A stretch of 64,000 nt of DNA from Clostridia bacterium (GCA_026418275.1 JAOABQ010000049.1:212564-276563); one strand, 5' to 3'. Shown: positions 26,914 to 35,542, counted from the first letter of the stretch. Numbers and translations: made by a program. Notes: generated by a model not told the origin, from the sequence alone.

Positions 26914-28228
26914 TTACTTGGATTAAAGAGATAATCTTCCTCTGACTTGTCCGCCTGTAATTATACTTGATGCCAGCTTGTAGCAAGCTCCCACTGCATT
27001 GATTCAATGTCTTTGAAAGAAGACTGGGATGGATCGAAAGCTCTTTTATATCTTCCTGAATTTTCTCAAGAAGTTCCGATGCTGTACCTTGCCAATCACC
27101 TTGAGAATTTATCAGCTTTACTACAGAGTTAATAACAGGATTCTCCCTTACAATAGAGGTTTTATTATCATTAATAGCATCGCAGTCTATTAGTTCCCAA
27201 ACGTGCTCCTTTTGAAATTCTAAGGCCATTTCTTTATATTCAATATCCCTACCCACAGCATAAAGTATTGCTTTATTTGTGTTTCGCTTGTCTTTTATCA
27301 ATACAAGACTTCCATCCACAGCCCCCGTCAGTCCGGTTGTACCTGAAACCATATTAAAAGGATCATTGTCACTCATCTTCCGAAGATGATGTACAAGTAG
27401 GATTGCAATCCTATATCGGTCAGCAATTTCCTTAAGAATATTGATATCCTTGTAGTCATTTGCATAGGCATTGCCATCATTTTCATAACCTCTTATCCTT
27501 TGTAATGTATCAATAACAATTAACACTGTATCTGGATATTGATATATGAAATTTTCTATCTGCTCCACTAACCCATTTTCTATATTCTCTGCCATAGTAG
27601 CAAAGTGAATACTTTGAGGTGCTTCATCCGTCAAAAGTAACAGCCTGTTCTGTATTCGCTGAATACTATCCTCCAGACATAGATATAGAGTAGTTCCTTT
27701 TTGAACCTCAAAATTCCAAATAGGCTTTCCTTTTGCAATTTGTAGACATATCCAAAGTGTCAGCCATGACTTACCGATTTTTGGACTGCCCGCCAACAAG
27801 TGCAACCCCTGTGGTATCAGTCCTGGAACAATATTTTTTATTGGATCAATAGGCATGGCTAAAAGACTTTCGCCGTCAATAGTTTGAAAGAACTTTTTTG
27901 ATTTATCAATTGAAATGTTAAATCTTTCAGCTAAATCCGGTATTATTGAAGCCTTGTCTTTCGGCAATTCTGCAAGTTCATACAAGTCAAATATATCACC
28001 TCGGAAGCCACATTGCGTACAACTCCAGATTTCGTTGTTAGTGAAATATTCTATTTGAGCCGTAGCATAGTATTCTGTTCGGCTCTTCATGTTTTTACTG
28101 CTACACTTAAAACAGCGGAATCTGCCTTCTGAATCCTCAAGTCTCATTTCTTTTATGTACTGAGGTAGTTTTGCACGTATCTTTGCAATCAGCATTTGTT
28201 TTTCAGTTTTCAATAACCATTCCTCCAT
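26879..28228 (-). CDS. RepA-like AAA ATPase / replicative helicase with zinc finger
   Basis: The roughly 450-residue protein has an N-terminal primase-type zinc finger (CFKCSS and CTQCGF), then a RecA-like AAA_25/RepA ATPase. The Walker A is GSPKIGKSW (near 155), the Walker B is VLIVIDTLQRI, and a sensor segment is LLVHHLRK. Such proteins unwind DNA for plasmid or element replication. The start is uncertain. ATG 28228 has no strong ribosome binding site, while a TTG 15 nt further on follows GGAGGA at 7 nt. An upstream TTG at 28243 is also in frame. It is bracketed by a 35-nt inverted repeat and iteron-like repeats, which supports a role in replication. Confidence 0.82.
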   Translation of the reverse strand: MEEWLLKTEKQMLIAKIRAKLPQYIKEMRLEDSEGRFRCFKCSSKNMKSRTEYYATAQIEYFTNNEIWSCTQCGFRGDIFDLYELAELPKDKASIIPDLAERFNISIDKSKKFFQTIDGESLLAMPIDPIKNIVPGLIPQGLHLLAGSPKIGKSWLTLWICLQIAKGKPIWNFEVQKGTTLYLCLEDSIQRIQNRLLLLTDEAPQSIHFATMAENIENGLVEQIENFIYQYPDTVLIVIDTLQRIRGYENDGNAYANDYKDINILKEIADRYRIAILLVHHLRKMSDNDPFNMVSGTTGLTGAVDGSLVLIKDKRNTNKAILYAVGRDIEYKEMALEFQKEHVWELIDCDAINDNKTSIVRENPVINSVVKLINSQGDWQGTASELLEKIQEDIKELSIHPSLLSKTLNQCSGSLLQAGIKYNYRRTSQRKIISLIQVNDGNLELQPGI

Positions 28229-28233
28229 TTGCT

Positions 28234-28262
28234 GGAGTGACAATTATTTTGACCGTCACTCC
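28234..28262. promoter_or_regulatory. Inverted repeat upstream of repA
   Basis: GGAGTGAC (28234-28241) and GTCACTCC (28255-28262) form an 8-bp inverted repeat with a 13-nt spacer. It lies immediately upstream of the repA start and includes one ACCGTCAC iteron variant. It is probably an autoregulatory operator. Confidence 0.5.
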
Positions 28263-28436
28263 TAAAACTATGTTAAAAAAAGATTTACCTCCATGCATTC
28301 AATTCAACTACACTACCCATGCAACAAACCCGAAACTTTCAAAACACGAATGCGATAGAACATTAACATTTTTAAAATCTAATATTTGTGTCCATACAAT
28401 TCCTCCCAAGAATTTAATTTTTGAGTACAAAAAAAG

Positions 28437-28507
28437 CCTCTATAGTTAGGTCAGCTACGATAGCAAAAATTCGGTTTTTTAAAAATATATTTTTTAAACT
28501 TTATGAA
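28437..28507 (+). repeat. 70-bp imperfect direct repeat, right copy
   Basis: This is the partner of 25710-25780. The remaining sequence from 28263 to 28935 has no supported gene. It holds this repeat, the right copy of the 35-nt inverted repeat and the AT-rich leader of the parB operon. Confidence 0.75.
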
Positions 28508-28645
28508 ACGCAAAAGAAAAAAATAAGAGAATGTAAATCTATCGGAATTATAATTGAATCGGCTATCAACTGATATGACATCATAATTAAATGCACGCAA
28601 AAGAATGTTGAAAGTTGTTTTGGGGTAAAATACATATATCCCCAC

Positions 28646-28680
28646 TATATAATTTACCGTCATTACCGACACACCGTCAT
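28646..28680 (-). repeat. 35-nt inverted repeat, right copy
   Basis: This copy pairs with 26851-26885 and contains two reversed ATGACGGT units (28656 and 28673). It lies about 255 nt before the start of the parB operon. Confidence 0.8.
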
Positions 28681-28935
28681 TTTGATTCAAAACCTTGTCA
28701 GTTCCGCATACATATAAGTCCAAAGTCAATTCTATATATTCTAAAATTGATTTTACATGAGTATTCCAATTTTCTTGAACGCATGTTTGATTTTTTGCAA
28801 ATTTTTTTGTATAATTATAAAGGATAATATAGGGATTTAATGTCGATAAAAGTTTCTAATATTATGTCTAATACTAATATTTAACTTTAATATATCAAGG
28901 AGTCAAAGATTATGTATTTTTAGGGGGTTGGACTT

Positions 28936-29316
28936 ATGTCTATAATATGGAGCCCAGAACTAAATATAAGTCTAAGAATTATTCTTCTGTCTTTAGTTGG
29001 TGGAAATAAACTTAATTTAGAAAGCATCGCTAAAGAACTTAATATTGAATTGCATGGCTCAAAAGATAAAGATTTTTTAAAACGAAAAATGAGATATTTG
29101 GCAAATACCGATAATGATTTGAAGTTTCTTGGTTACTTTAAGGGAAAGTATTTAATAGCTGAAACCGAAACATTAAGGAAAGAAATTGCTATTCGCTTTT
29201 TAAACACAAGTACAACATATAAAATAAAAGCAACTACTTGGTTTGAAGGTGCAGAAAATGCAAAAAATTATGATAAATATGAACAACTATCACTATTAGA
29301 GGAAGGAATTAAATGA
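28936..29316 (+). CDS. Hypothetical protein upstream of ParB
   Basis: The 126-residue protein has no motif I recognise. A helical N-terminus (LESIAKELNIELHGSKDKDFLKRKMRYL) could be a winged-helix-like DNA-binding fold. AGGGGG lies 7 nt before the ATG. Its stop overlaps the parB start (ATGATG), so the two are translationally coupled. It may be a partner of ParB in partition or replication control. Confidence 0.75.
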   Translation: MSIIWSPELNISLRIILLSLVGGNKLNLESIAKELNIELHGSKDKDFLKRKMRYLANTDNDLKFLGYFKGKYLIAETETLRKEIAIRFLNTSTTYKIKATTWFEGAENAKNYDKYEQLSLLEEGIK

Positions 29317-30347
29317 TGAATGTAGCGAACATTACTATCGAATTAATTGACGAAGATGATGGACAACCAAGAAATAGCTATAATGAAGAGTCTATGTCTG
29401 ATTTAGTACAAAGTATTAGAGAAATCGGATTACAAAGTCCAATAAAAGTAAGACAAACAGAAAATGGCCGATACAAAATCATTTTCGGCCATAGACGCTA
29501 TAGGGCTCATAAAATATTAGGTATTCCTACAATTGCTGCTATACTCTCTGTTAATGAAAGTGAGCAGGATATTTTTTTTCAGCAACTAGCTGAAAACATT
29601 CAAAGGGATGATTTTACACCTATTGAAGAGGCTAACGCATTTAAAAAAGCACTGGATAATGATAAATGGAGTATTTCTATTAAGTATCTTGCTGGAAAAC
29701 TTGGTAAACAAGAAAAGTATATTTCAGACAAAATTCATCTTTTAGGTTTCGGCAGTTCTGTAAAAAATATTATACATAGTAAGAAAGAAATAATTCCTGA
29801 TAAACTTAGTGAGCAGCAAGTATTACCGCTTAAAGATTTACCAATTGAGTACAAAGACCGAGTTGCATTAAAAGTTGCATCTGAACAAATTCCTGTCAAT
29901 GATGTCAAGAAAATAGCTTCACTATTTTCTTCAAAAGACATATCAGAGGCAAATAAGGAATCATTTTTGGAGTATAGTTCTTTTAAGCTGATTGAAATAT
30001 TTAAAGATTATGATTTGGAATTAAAAAAAAGACGAGAGCCCGAAAGTAAAAAAGGAATTCCTGCTAAACCTAAAATAGTAGATGACAATTATATTGATGC
30101 TAATAATTCGATTGAATTTAAGGTACTCCCAATTGAGGAGGAAGTACATAATTTATTAAAAAGAGTTCCTCCAGCACATCCAATATCTGAAAAAGATATT
30201 TTATCTTTTAAAGAAATGAAATTAGATGGTAGAAAGGAACTTAACTTTGCTATTGACTGTTTAATTGGTAACCTTGAAGGTCAATTAGCTCAATGGAAAA
30301 AAATCAGAGAAATGATTCAAAAAGATGGTATACAACGTGTAAAATAG
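29313..30347 (+). CDS. parB: ParB/Spo0J-family partition protein
   Basis: The 344-residue protein has the ParB N-terminal nuclease/CTPase-like domain. Visible segments are QPRNSYNEESMSDLVQSI, IGLQSPIKVRQ, IIFGHRRYRAHKILG, and the box-II segment FFQQLAENIQRDDFTPIEEA. A helix-turn-helix segment follows (KLGKQEKYISDKIHLL). The C-terminal third has a KKRREPESKKG linker and does not match ParB. No ParA partner is seen next to it, so it may act as a Noc-like or copy-number regulator of the element. The gene overlaps the preceding ORF. Confidence 0.85.
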   Translation: MMNVANITIELIDEDDGQPRNSYNEESMSDLVQSIREIGLQSPIKVRQTENGRYKIIFGHRRYRAHKILGIPTIAAILSVNESEQDIFFQQLAENIQRDDFTPIEEANAFKKALDNDKWSISIKYLAGKLGKQEKYISDKIHLLGFGSSVKNIIHSKKEIIPDKLSEQQVLPLKDLPIEYKDRVALKVASEQIPVNDVKKIASLFSSKDISEANKESFLEYSSFKLIEIFKDYDLELKKRREPESKKGIPAKPKIVDDNYIDANNSIEFKVLPIEEEVHNLLKRVPPAHPISEKDILSFKEMKLDGRKELNFAIDCLIGNLEGQLAQWKKIREMIQKDGIQRVK

Positions 30348-30427
30348 GCTATTACCGTGGGTTTTCATATTCGAGTTTCTCAACTTTGGTCCAAAAAGTC
30401 TAAAGCCAATAAAGGAGGCTATCCCAA

Positions 30428-30601
30428 ATGGATAAAATCACTGATGCCAAAACTGAATTCCGGCTAAGGCAGTGGACTCAAATCATCTAAGACTGCCAAG
30501 CGAGTGGTATGACAGTTGTATATCAACTCAAAGAAAATCATGAAAAACTGCGGGTATGGCTTCCAAATAGTTATAGTGCTATTGTAAAAGGATTTTGCTA
30601 A
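30428..30601 (+). pseudogene. IS66-family accessory gene (tnpA) remnant
   Basis: The frame starts at ATG 30428 after AAAGGAGG and reads MDKITDAKTEFRLRQWTQII, then TAA at 30488. It continues as DCQASGMTVV before becoming unlike the family. This matches the start of the small IS66 accessory protein (RLRQW..II.DCQASGMTV). The in-frame stop and loss of the rest show it is dead. No transposase gene follows, so only a fragment of the insertion sequence remains. Confidence 0.7.
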
Positions 30602-30755
30602 TATCTTTAGCTTTTCTTTTGGGAACTGTAATTTCAAGTCTTATTATTGTGGCAGTCTTTGCAAGTCTTAGGGTGAGAAGCAGGGGGGGATCTCTGTTTC
30701 TCTTGGAATGTTCCTAGCCGCAAGTATCCTGATTGAGCATACCTATAGATATTGA
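30595..30755 (+). pseudogene. Broken membrane protein fragment
   Basis: A hydrophobic frame (ISLAFLLGTVISSLIIVAVF) runs to a seven-G run at 30682-30688. There a one-base shift is needed to continue as SVSLGMFLAASILIEHTYRY. It reads as one or two membrane helices of an unidentified protein broken at the homopolymer. Confidence 0.4.
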
Positions 30756-31229
30756 CGAAGCAAATATGTTATTTTGCTTTCTATTTTTACTTTTCTAACA
30801 AGTTTACCCATTTCAAAAGTATGCTCAAAGGGATACACCAATAGGCCAATCATTGACCCTCTGGAAATAAGGAGATTTAAAATAAAAGGCGGTCAATTAT
30901 TCATATGTGTATATTTTTTATTGTATGCTTAATCTTAATATCCTTAAATCCTTAAATAAAAATTCATATGTGTTTTTCGGGTGTTTGGGAATTTTGCTGG
31001 AGTTGTTTGCAATCTCTAATTTAGGGCATAAGTTTTTGATAGAATTAGTGGAAAATCAAGTATTTAAATTTAATCAAAGGAAACGTTTTGTTACAGTTTA
31101 TTGAATATTATGTCGAAAAATGGGAATATAAACAAAACAATACATTCCATTTACTAATTGCTTTATACTTAAAGGGTTTAATATTTTTATGTTGAGTTAT
31201 AAAAATTTTTGTGAGGTGTAGTTGTATAT
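30756..31229. other. Intergenic stretch with a doubtful 65-codon ORF
   Basis: An ORF at 30907-31104 (start MYIFYCMLNLNILK) has a hydrophobic N-terminus but no convincing ribosome binding site, and its sequence is unlike any family I know. The rest is AT-rich. I do not call a gene here. Confidence 0.3.
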
Positions 31230-31937
31230 ATGGATAAGATGAGTTTATTTAGTATTTTGTTAGTATCAGTTCCAGAAGCGATTTGTAATATCTTTGTGGG
31301 TTTTGTTCTAACAGGTCAAAGAAACAAGCTGTACTTGAATGATTTTTTAAATATAATCCGGTTTGTGGCTGCTGTAATTCTAATGGTTTTAACAGCGGTC
31401 GTCTCAAGATCTCTGTTTAGCAATCTTTTATTGATTTTGTTATGCAATGTGGTTTTGTATACGATTACATTGAAATATGTCTATAATATAAAATGGCTTG
31501 ATGCATTTCTGAGTGTTTTTCTTTTTTGTGGGCTTCTCATAACTGCCGAAATACTTTATCTCCCGCCATATGCAAAGTTTCTTAATAAAAATATCTCCGA
31601 GTTGATTTCAAGCGATGTTATTAGATTTCTAACTTGTATCCCGGAGAGAGCTATCCAAATCTGGGTTGCGATATCCTTTTGGAAATGGGATTTAGTCTAC
31701 TTGTATTTGAAACTAAAGGGTCATAAAAAAATCCTATACACCTTTTTTGTACTTGCCATTATTCTATTATCAACCGAAGTTTTTTTTGCATATGCTACTA
31801 TGCATAACTTAGATAAAATGACCAACTCATTTGCGATTCTTTATGCAGCAGGAAACTCAATGTTTGCAGTGGTTAATTATCTGATTTGTAAGCTTATTAT
31901 CATGCTTGCAAAAAATATCAATCCCCCCAATGAATAA
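31230..31937 (+). CDS. Integral membrane protein next to AgrD-like peptide
   Basis: The 235-residue protein has about six hydrophobic segments and begins VSVPEAICNIFVGFVLTG. That resembles the N-terminal membrane sensor part of clostridial AgrC-like receptors, yet no histidine kinase domain follows. GTGAGGTG precedes the start. It is directly followed, 79 nt later, by the AgrD-like gene, so it may sense or handle the peptide. An alternative is an AgrB-like processing protein, but I do not see the His and Cys catalytic residues of AgrB in the expected places. Confidence 0.7.
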   Translation: MDKMSLFSILLVSVPEAICNIFVGFVLTGQRNKLYLNDFLNIIRFVAAVILMVLTAVVSRSLFSNLLLILLCNVVLYTITLKYVYNIKWLDAFLSVFLFCGLLITAEILYLPPYAKFLNKNISELISSDVIRFLTCIPERAIQIWVAISFWKWDLVYLYLKLKGHKKILYTFFVLAIILLSTEVFFAYATMHNLDKMTNSFAILYAAGNSMFAVVNYLICKLIIMLAKNINPPNE

Positions 31938-32016
31938 TCAAAACTTTTAAATAAATTGTCCTGTTGGCTTTAAGTAATCAAGAAAGGAGTGGATGTATAA
32001 AAAAGGAGGTGGAAGA

Positions 32017-32160
32017 ATGAAAGGAAAAATGAAACTGCTCGGTATTACTCTATTAACATTTTTAAGCACATTCATTATGCTCTTATCTCAAATTAAAGCA
32101 GCCCATGCCTGTACTTTGTTTCTTTATCAGCCTAAGGTTCCAAAATCTTTAAGAAAATAA
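32017..32160 (+). CDS. agrD: AgrD-like cyclic lactone autoinducer precursor
   Basis: The 47-residue peptide has an amphipathic N-terminal leader (LLGITLLTFLSTFIMLL), a core ACTLFLYQPKVPK and a short basic tail SLRK. The Cys followed by hydrophobic residues, and the downstream QPKxPKSL, are typical of clostridial AgrD-family precursors. In those the peptide is cyclised through a Cys thiolactone. AGGAGGTGG lies 6 nt upstream of the ATG. No intact AgrB or AgrC with kinase is in the element, so maturation would need a host enzyme. A strong terminator follows. Confidence 0.85.
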   Translation: MKGKMKLLGITLLTFLSTFIMLLSQIKAAHACTLFLYQPKVPKSLRK

Positions 32161-32180
32161 CTTAATATCAAATTGGCTGA

Positions 32181-32217
32181 AATCACAAATAATAAACTAA
32201 TTATTTGTGATTTTTTT
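32181..32217. terminator. Terminator between agrD-like gene and repressor
   Basis: AATCACAAATAA and TTATTTGTGATT form a 12-bp stem, followed by a run of seven T. It ends the plus-strand unit and overlaps the 3' end of the minus-strand repressor gene. Confidence 0.8.
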
Positions 32218-32559
32218 GATCAATAGAGCATTATCTATCATTTTCTCTATGGCTTCAATATCCAAATCGTTTTCTATGATTTTCGTGACAAGACCTAAAA
32301 AATTCTTGTCCTTCATCAGTTGCTCAACCTTATCATTTTGGGAATAATGATTTCTAACATTTGTTCTACCGAAAAGGTAATCTACCGAAACATCGAAGTA
32401 GTCAGTCAGCATAGCAACTGCTTGCCGATCCGGTTCTCTATCGTTATGCTCGTATTTTGATAAGGCGCTTCTGCTTAGTCCCAATAATTCAGCAATTTCC
32501 TGTTGTGTTTTTCCCTTTTCTTCTCTCAATAGCTTTAATCTTTCTCCGAAACTAGCCAC
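32197..32559 (-). CDS. XRE-family (Cro/CI-type) repressor
   Basis: The 120-residue protein has an N-terminal helix-turn-helix (FGERLKLLREEKGKTQQEIAE, then SRSALSKYEHNDREP) and the DYFDVSVDYLFGRT segment usual in these repressors. I chose GTG 32559, which has GGTGGG upstream, over ATG 32574, which lacks a ribosome binding site. It is transcribed divergently from 32799. The gap between them carries two nested inverted repeats that look like its operators. It probably keeps the element quiet. Confidence 0.88.
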   Translation of the reverse strand: MASFGERLKLLREEKGKTQQEIAELLGLSRSALSKYEHNDREPDRQAVAMLTDYFDVSVDYLFGRTNVRNHYSQNDKVEQLMKDKNFLGLVTKIIENDLDIEAIEKMIDNALLIKKITNN

Positions 32560-32601
32560 TAAAACCCACCCCATATATTAAAAGTGAAACAAAATATATT
32601 C

Positions 32602-32693
32602 TTCATACATTCACATAAATGTAAAAAAATTGTATGAATAATATTGACTAATTCCATTTTGTCAATTATAATTACAAATGTGACAAAATGGAA
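32602..32693. promoter_or_regulatory. Operator-like inverted repeats of the XRE repressor
   Basis: TTCATACA (32602-32609) pairs with TGTATGAA (32631-32638). TTCCATTTTGTCA (32652-32664) is the exact reverse complement of 32681-32693 with a 16-nt spacer. Both lie in the divergent promoter region. Confidence 0.65.
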
Positions 32694-32798
32694 CTAAAGT
32701 GTTTATAATACTATAATTATTTAGTATATCGCAAAAATTAAAAAACTGCAAAACGTAATTGAAAAATATTTTGTAAAAGAAAAAGGAAGGTGAAATAT

Positions 32799-33143
32799 AT
32801 GCAAAGTCTAAAAAAGCCTGTATCTTATTATTTTGATAGGATTGATAAAATTATTACAGAAATTGAAGCAACAAGTGAATGCAAAGAAGTTAATAAGAAA
32901 ATAAAACAATACTTTACAGAAATCCAAAAATACCTCCCAAAAGATAAAAAAAATCTAACAGTTTTAATAGATGACTGTATCACAGAAATGCTTATTATAT
33001 ATGAAAAATTATACGATAGTGGTTTTGTTGATGGGATAAGTTTATACAGTAATCATTCTTGTAAATCATATCATTCGGATTTTAAAAGCCAACCGGATAT
33101 CTATAATGGAAATGAAAAAAGTGATCGTTCAACTAAACATTAA
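32799..33143 (+). CDS. Small helical protein, DUF6809-like
   Basis: The 114-residue protein begins MQSLKKPVSYYFDRIDKIITEIE and has a central LTVLIDDCITEML...YDSGFVDGISL segment. This pattern is seen in small helical proteins of clostridial mobile elements, often annotated DUF6809. ATG 32799 has AAGGAAGGTG 8 nt upstream; a GTG at 32790 is also in frame. It is divergent from the repressor and likely controlled by it. No function is known. Confidence 0.65.
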   Translation: MQSLKKPVSYYFDRIDKIITEIEATSECKEVNKKIKQYFTEIQKYLPKDKKNLTVLIDDCITEMLIIYEKLYDSGFVDGISLYSNHSCKSYHSDFKSQPDIYNGNEKSDRSTKH

Positions 33144-33220
33144 TGCAATATGAATATCATTAAATTTTGAACACAGTGTTCATAAGTGCATACTTGAATA
33201 TCTAAGTTCTCTAAAAAAAG

Positions 33221-33275
33221 TGACTTCAGCTAAAAATTAATGACTATCAGCTATAAGAAAATGACTTTTGGCAAA
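33221..33275 (+). repeat. Three TGACT(A/T)TCRGC direct repeats upstream of the response regulator
   Basis: TGACTTCAGCTA (33221), TGACTATCAGCTA (33241) and TGACTTTTGGCAAA (33262) are spaced 20 and 21 bp, close to two helical turns. A fourth copy, TGACTTTCGGCATATGG, lies at 34045 and a fifth at 62248. They look like binding sites for a dimeric activator. Confidence 0.55.
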
Positions 33276-33340
33276 TGGTAATTAAATTATAAATAGGTTA
33301 TATTATACACAGTGCAGTTGCTAGGAGAGGGAGGATTAAA

Positions 33341-33982
33341 ATGATTAAGGTTCTAATTGTCGATGATGAAAGAATTTTAACCGAAAGTTTAAAAGTCATT
33401 ATTGAACAAGATATTGATATTAACGTAGTGGGTATTGCTGATAATGGCTTTCAAGCTGCTGATATGGTTGAAAAGTTTAAACCTGACATTGTATTGATGG
33501 ACTTGAAAATGCCTGAGTGTGATGGGATAGAAAGCACCAAATTAATTAAGCAAAAGAACAAAACCATTAAAATTATTATTATGTCAACCAATTGTACAAA
33601 TACTGATATTTCGGAAACAATATCTAATGGTGTAAATGGGTATATAATGAAGGATATTTTTCCGGATGAGTTAATCATGGCTATTAAAAGTGTGCAAAGC
33701 GGTTTAAATGTATTTGACCCTTCGGTTTTTAACAATAAAGGTGGCATTGTTGTTACTCGATCAAAATTAGATACAAAGAATATACTTGATTTTGAATTAA
33801 ATGATAGGGAGAAAATAATTTTGAAATTAATATCGGAAGGAAAGGATAACAAACAGATTGCAGAAAGTATTGACTTATCTGTGGGTACAGTTGCAAATAC
33901 TATTTCAAATATGTTAAAAACACTTAACCTTGATAATAGAATAAGCTTGGCAGTATATGCTGTTAAAAATGGTCTTGTTTAA
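33341..33982 (+). CDS. NarL/LuxR-type response regulator, no adjacent kinase
   Basis: The 213-residue protein has a receiver domain (VLIVDDERIL, phospho-acceptor Asp in IVLMDLKMPECDGI, conserved Lys in YIMKDI). The C-terminal LuxR-type helix-turn-helix is NDREKIILKLISEGKDNKQI, then IDLSVGTVANTI. No histidine kinase lies nearby, so it is an orphan within the element. Three phased repeats stand in its own promoter region. Because it sits between the AgrD-like gene and the secreted proteins, it could link peptide sensing to their expression. Confidence 0.92.
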   Translation: MIKVLIVDDERILTESLKVIIEQDIDINVVGIADNGFQAADMVEKFKPDIVLMDLKMPECDGIESTKLIKQKNKTIKIIIMSTNCTNTDISETISNGVNGYIMKDIFPDELIMAIKSVQSGLNVFDPSVFNNKGGIVVTRSKLDTKNILDFELNDREKIILKLISEGKDNKQIAESIDLSVGTVANTISNMLKTLNLDNRISLAVYAVKNGLV

Positions 33983-34000
33983 TTTATGTGGTATTACCAA

Positions 34001-34061
34001 AAGTGAAACCTTTCACAAAAAAGTGAAACCTTTCACAAAAGTTGTGACTTTCGGCATATGG
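34001..34061 (+). repeat. Tandem 20-bp palindromic repeats and a TGACTTTCGGC box
   Basis: AAGTGAAACCTTTCACAAAA occurs twice back to back at 34001-34020 and 34021-34040. Each unit contains the palindrome GTGAAA-CC-TTTCAC. A TGACTTTCGGCATATGG box follows at 34045-34061. The rest of the 33983-34336 gap has no gene. The sites probably bind a regulator of the secreted-protein genes. Confidence 0.7.
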
Positions 34062-34336
34062 AAATTCTGGAATTAATCTATTATAATAAATAACAGATAA
34101 ATTAAAAACTTAATGATAAACCATCCCCATACAAAACGTTTAAGGTAAGAGACTTTTTGTATCTTAGCAGTGAGTATTTACTATGAGTAGCTTTGATGAA
34201 ATAAAAACCTTTTCCCTAATATTGGAATCTTGAATCTATGAACAACAAATATCTGGCCAGATAGTTTGTATATAACCCCTAATTTTACCGTATCTGTAAC
34301 TTTCAATAATTTAATTGATTAACAAAGGAGGATATT

Positions 34337-35371
34337 ATGAAAATTAAAACATTAACAAAAGTAATCTCTATATTTCTGGTAATTGTGTTTTTCTCATGTA
34401 ACAGTTTTGCGGTTGAGGATACCAGTAATTCATTAAGTATAACTGAAGCGGAAAAAGTACTCTTAGATAAAGGATTTATAAAGGAATATATAGAAAGAAT
34501 GAAATATGAAGATAAGATTGAACTAGCAACTGCCATAGTAAATGAACCGGAAAAAGTCCAAATTTCTAAGACAGTTGTGCAGTTTGATGAACTGAGTGCA
34601 ATTGAAACTATGGTTAATACTGATGATAAGGAATTAAAAGAATTATATAAACTAAAGGATGAAGATATAAAAGAGACTAAAGAAAATATTAAGAAATTGC
34701 AGGATGCTTCTGATAGTGAGTTGCAAAAAAGATTTGGAAGAAGTAACTCAGAAATTAGATTGCTCCGAAAAGCACTAAAGAAAAATAAAGACTTTAAAAA
34801 AGTAAAAAAAGAAGGGAATATAGTAACTGCATCAGGTTCAGTTATTGGCACCAATACATTAACGTATAATATGGTTGCCCATAATGATTCATCTGCTCCA
34901 GTAAGTTATAAGATTTATTCAAGTTTTTATTGGAGTTCTGCCCCTTACATACATTGGCTTGATGATAATATTGCTTATGCTTGGGGGGGGAATTTAGCTT
35001 TAGATGATCGTTCTATTAGTTCATATGTACAATATAAACATATGGGGCCATTCCCAAAGATAGATAGCTATTTCGGGACTCCTAACTTTACAGAAAACCC
35101 TGTTAATGCCGGACTAATTGCTGAATTTGATCAATCCCAAGACCACAATGGGCTAGCATACCAAGCACAAACTGGAGGTATTAGTTTTAGAATATATCAA
35201 TATGCAAAGAATAATCCGGCGATTGCTACAAAAATACTTTCTGCTTATGCACATCAGGTATTAGTAATTGGATTAACCATTTCCATCTCAAAAGATGGTC
35301 CAGAAGTTGGTTTGTCATTTGGTTATGGTTTTGACACATCACCTCAAGTTAGGCAAACCATTCTATATTAA
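34337..35371 (+). CDS. Secreted protein of unknown function
   Basis: The 344-residue protein has a Sec signal peptide (TLTKVISIFLVIVFFSCNSFA). A charged helical region (about 30-170, with EDIKETKENIKKLQD) follows, then a C-terminal domain rich in Tyr, Trp, Gly and Ser (about 175-344, with SFYWSSAPYIHWLDDNIAYAWGG). I do not recognise the family. AAAGGAGG precedes the ATG. It is followed by two more exported or membrane proteins and a subtilase, so a secreted locus is likely. The C-terminal domain could be a beta-rich binding domain. Confidence 0.8.
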   Translation: MKIKTLTKVISIFLVIVFFSCNSFAVEDTSNSLSITEAEKVLLDKGFIKEYIERMKYEDKIELATAIVNEPEKVQISKTVVQFDELSAIETMVNTDDKELKELYKLKDEDIKETKENIKKLQDASDSELQKRFGRSNSEIRLLRKALKKNKDFKKVKKEGNIVTASGSVIGTNTLTYNMVAHNDSSAPVSYKIYSSFYWSSAPYIHWLDDNIAYAWGGNLALDDRSISSYVQYKHMGPFPKIDSYFGTPNFTENPVNAGLIAEFDQSQDHNGLAYQAQTGGISFRIYQYAKNNPAIATKILSAYAHQVLVIGLTISISKDGPEVGLSFGYGFDTSPQVRQTILY

Positions 35372-35460
35372 TTTCTTTTGAAGAAATAAGTAAAAAATGG
35401 TTAACATATCACTAGAATAATCATATAATATTTAAAGTACAGATGGGTAATGTAAATTAT

Positions 35461-35520
35461 TTGAAATTGTGGTATAATAAAATATAATAAAGAGGTATGG
35501 GAAAATCATACCTCTTTATT
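35461..35520 (+). promoter_or_regulatory. Promoter followed by a 14-bp hairpin at the transcript start
   Basis: TTGAAA (35461) and TATAAT (35483-35488) are 16 nt apart. A perfect hairpin, AATAAAGAGGTATG with CATACCTCTTTATT (35486-35520), overlaps the predicted transcription start. It may be a terminator for the upstream gene or a 5' stabilising stem. Confidence 0.5.
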
Positions 35521-35542
35521 AAAATTTTAGGAGGTGGAATTT

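Noticed and set aside
30907..31104. 65-codon ORF upstream of the membrane protein
   Set aside because: There is no ribosome binding site, the composition is AT-driven, and no homology is recognisable by eye.
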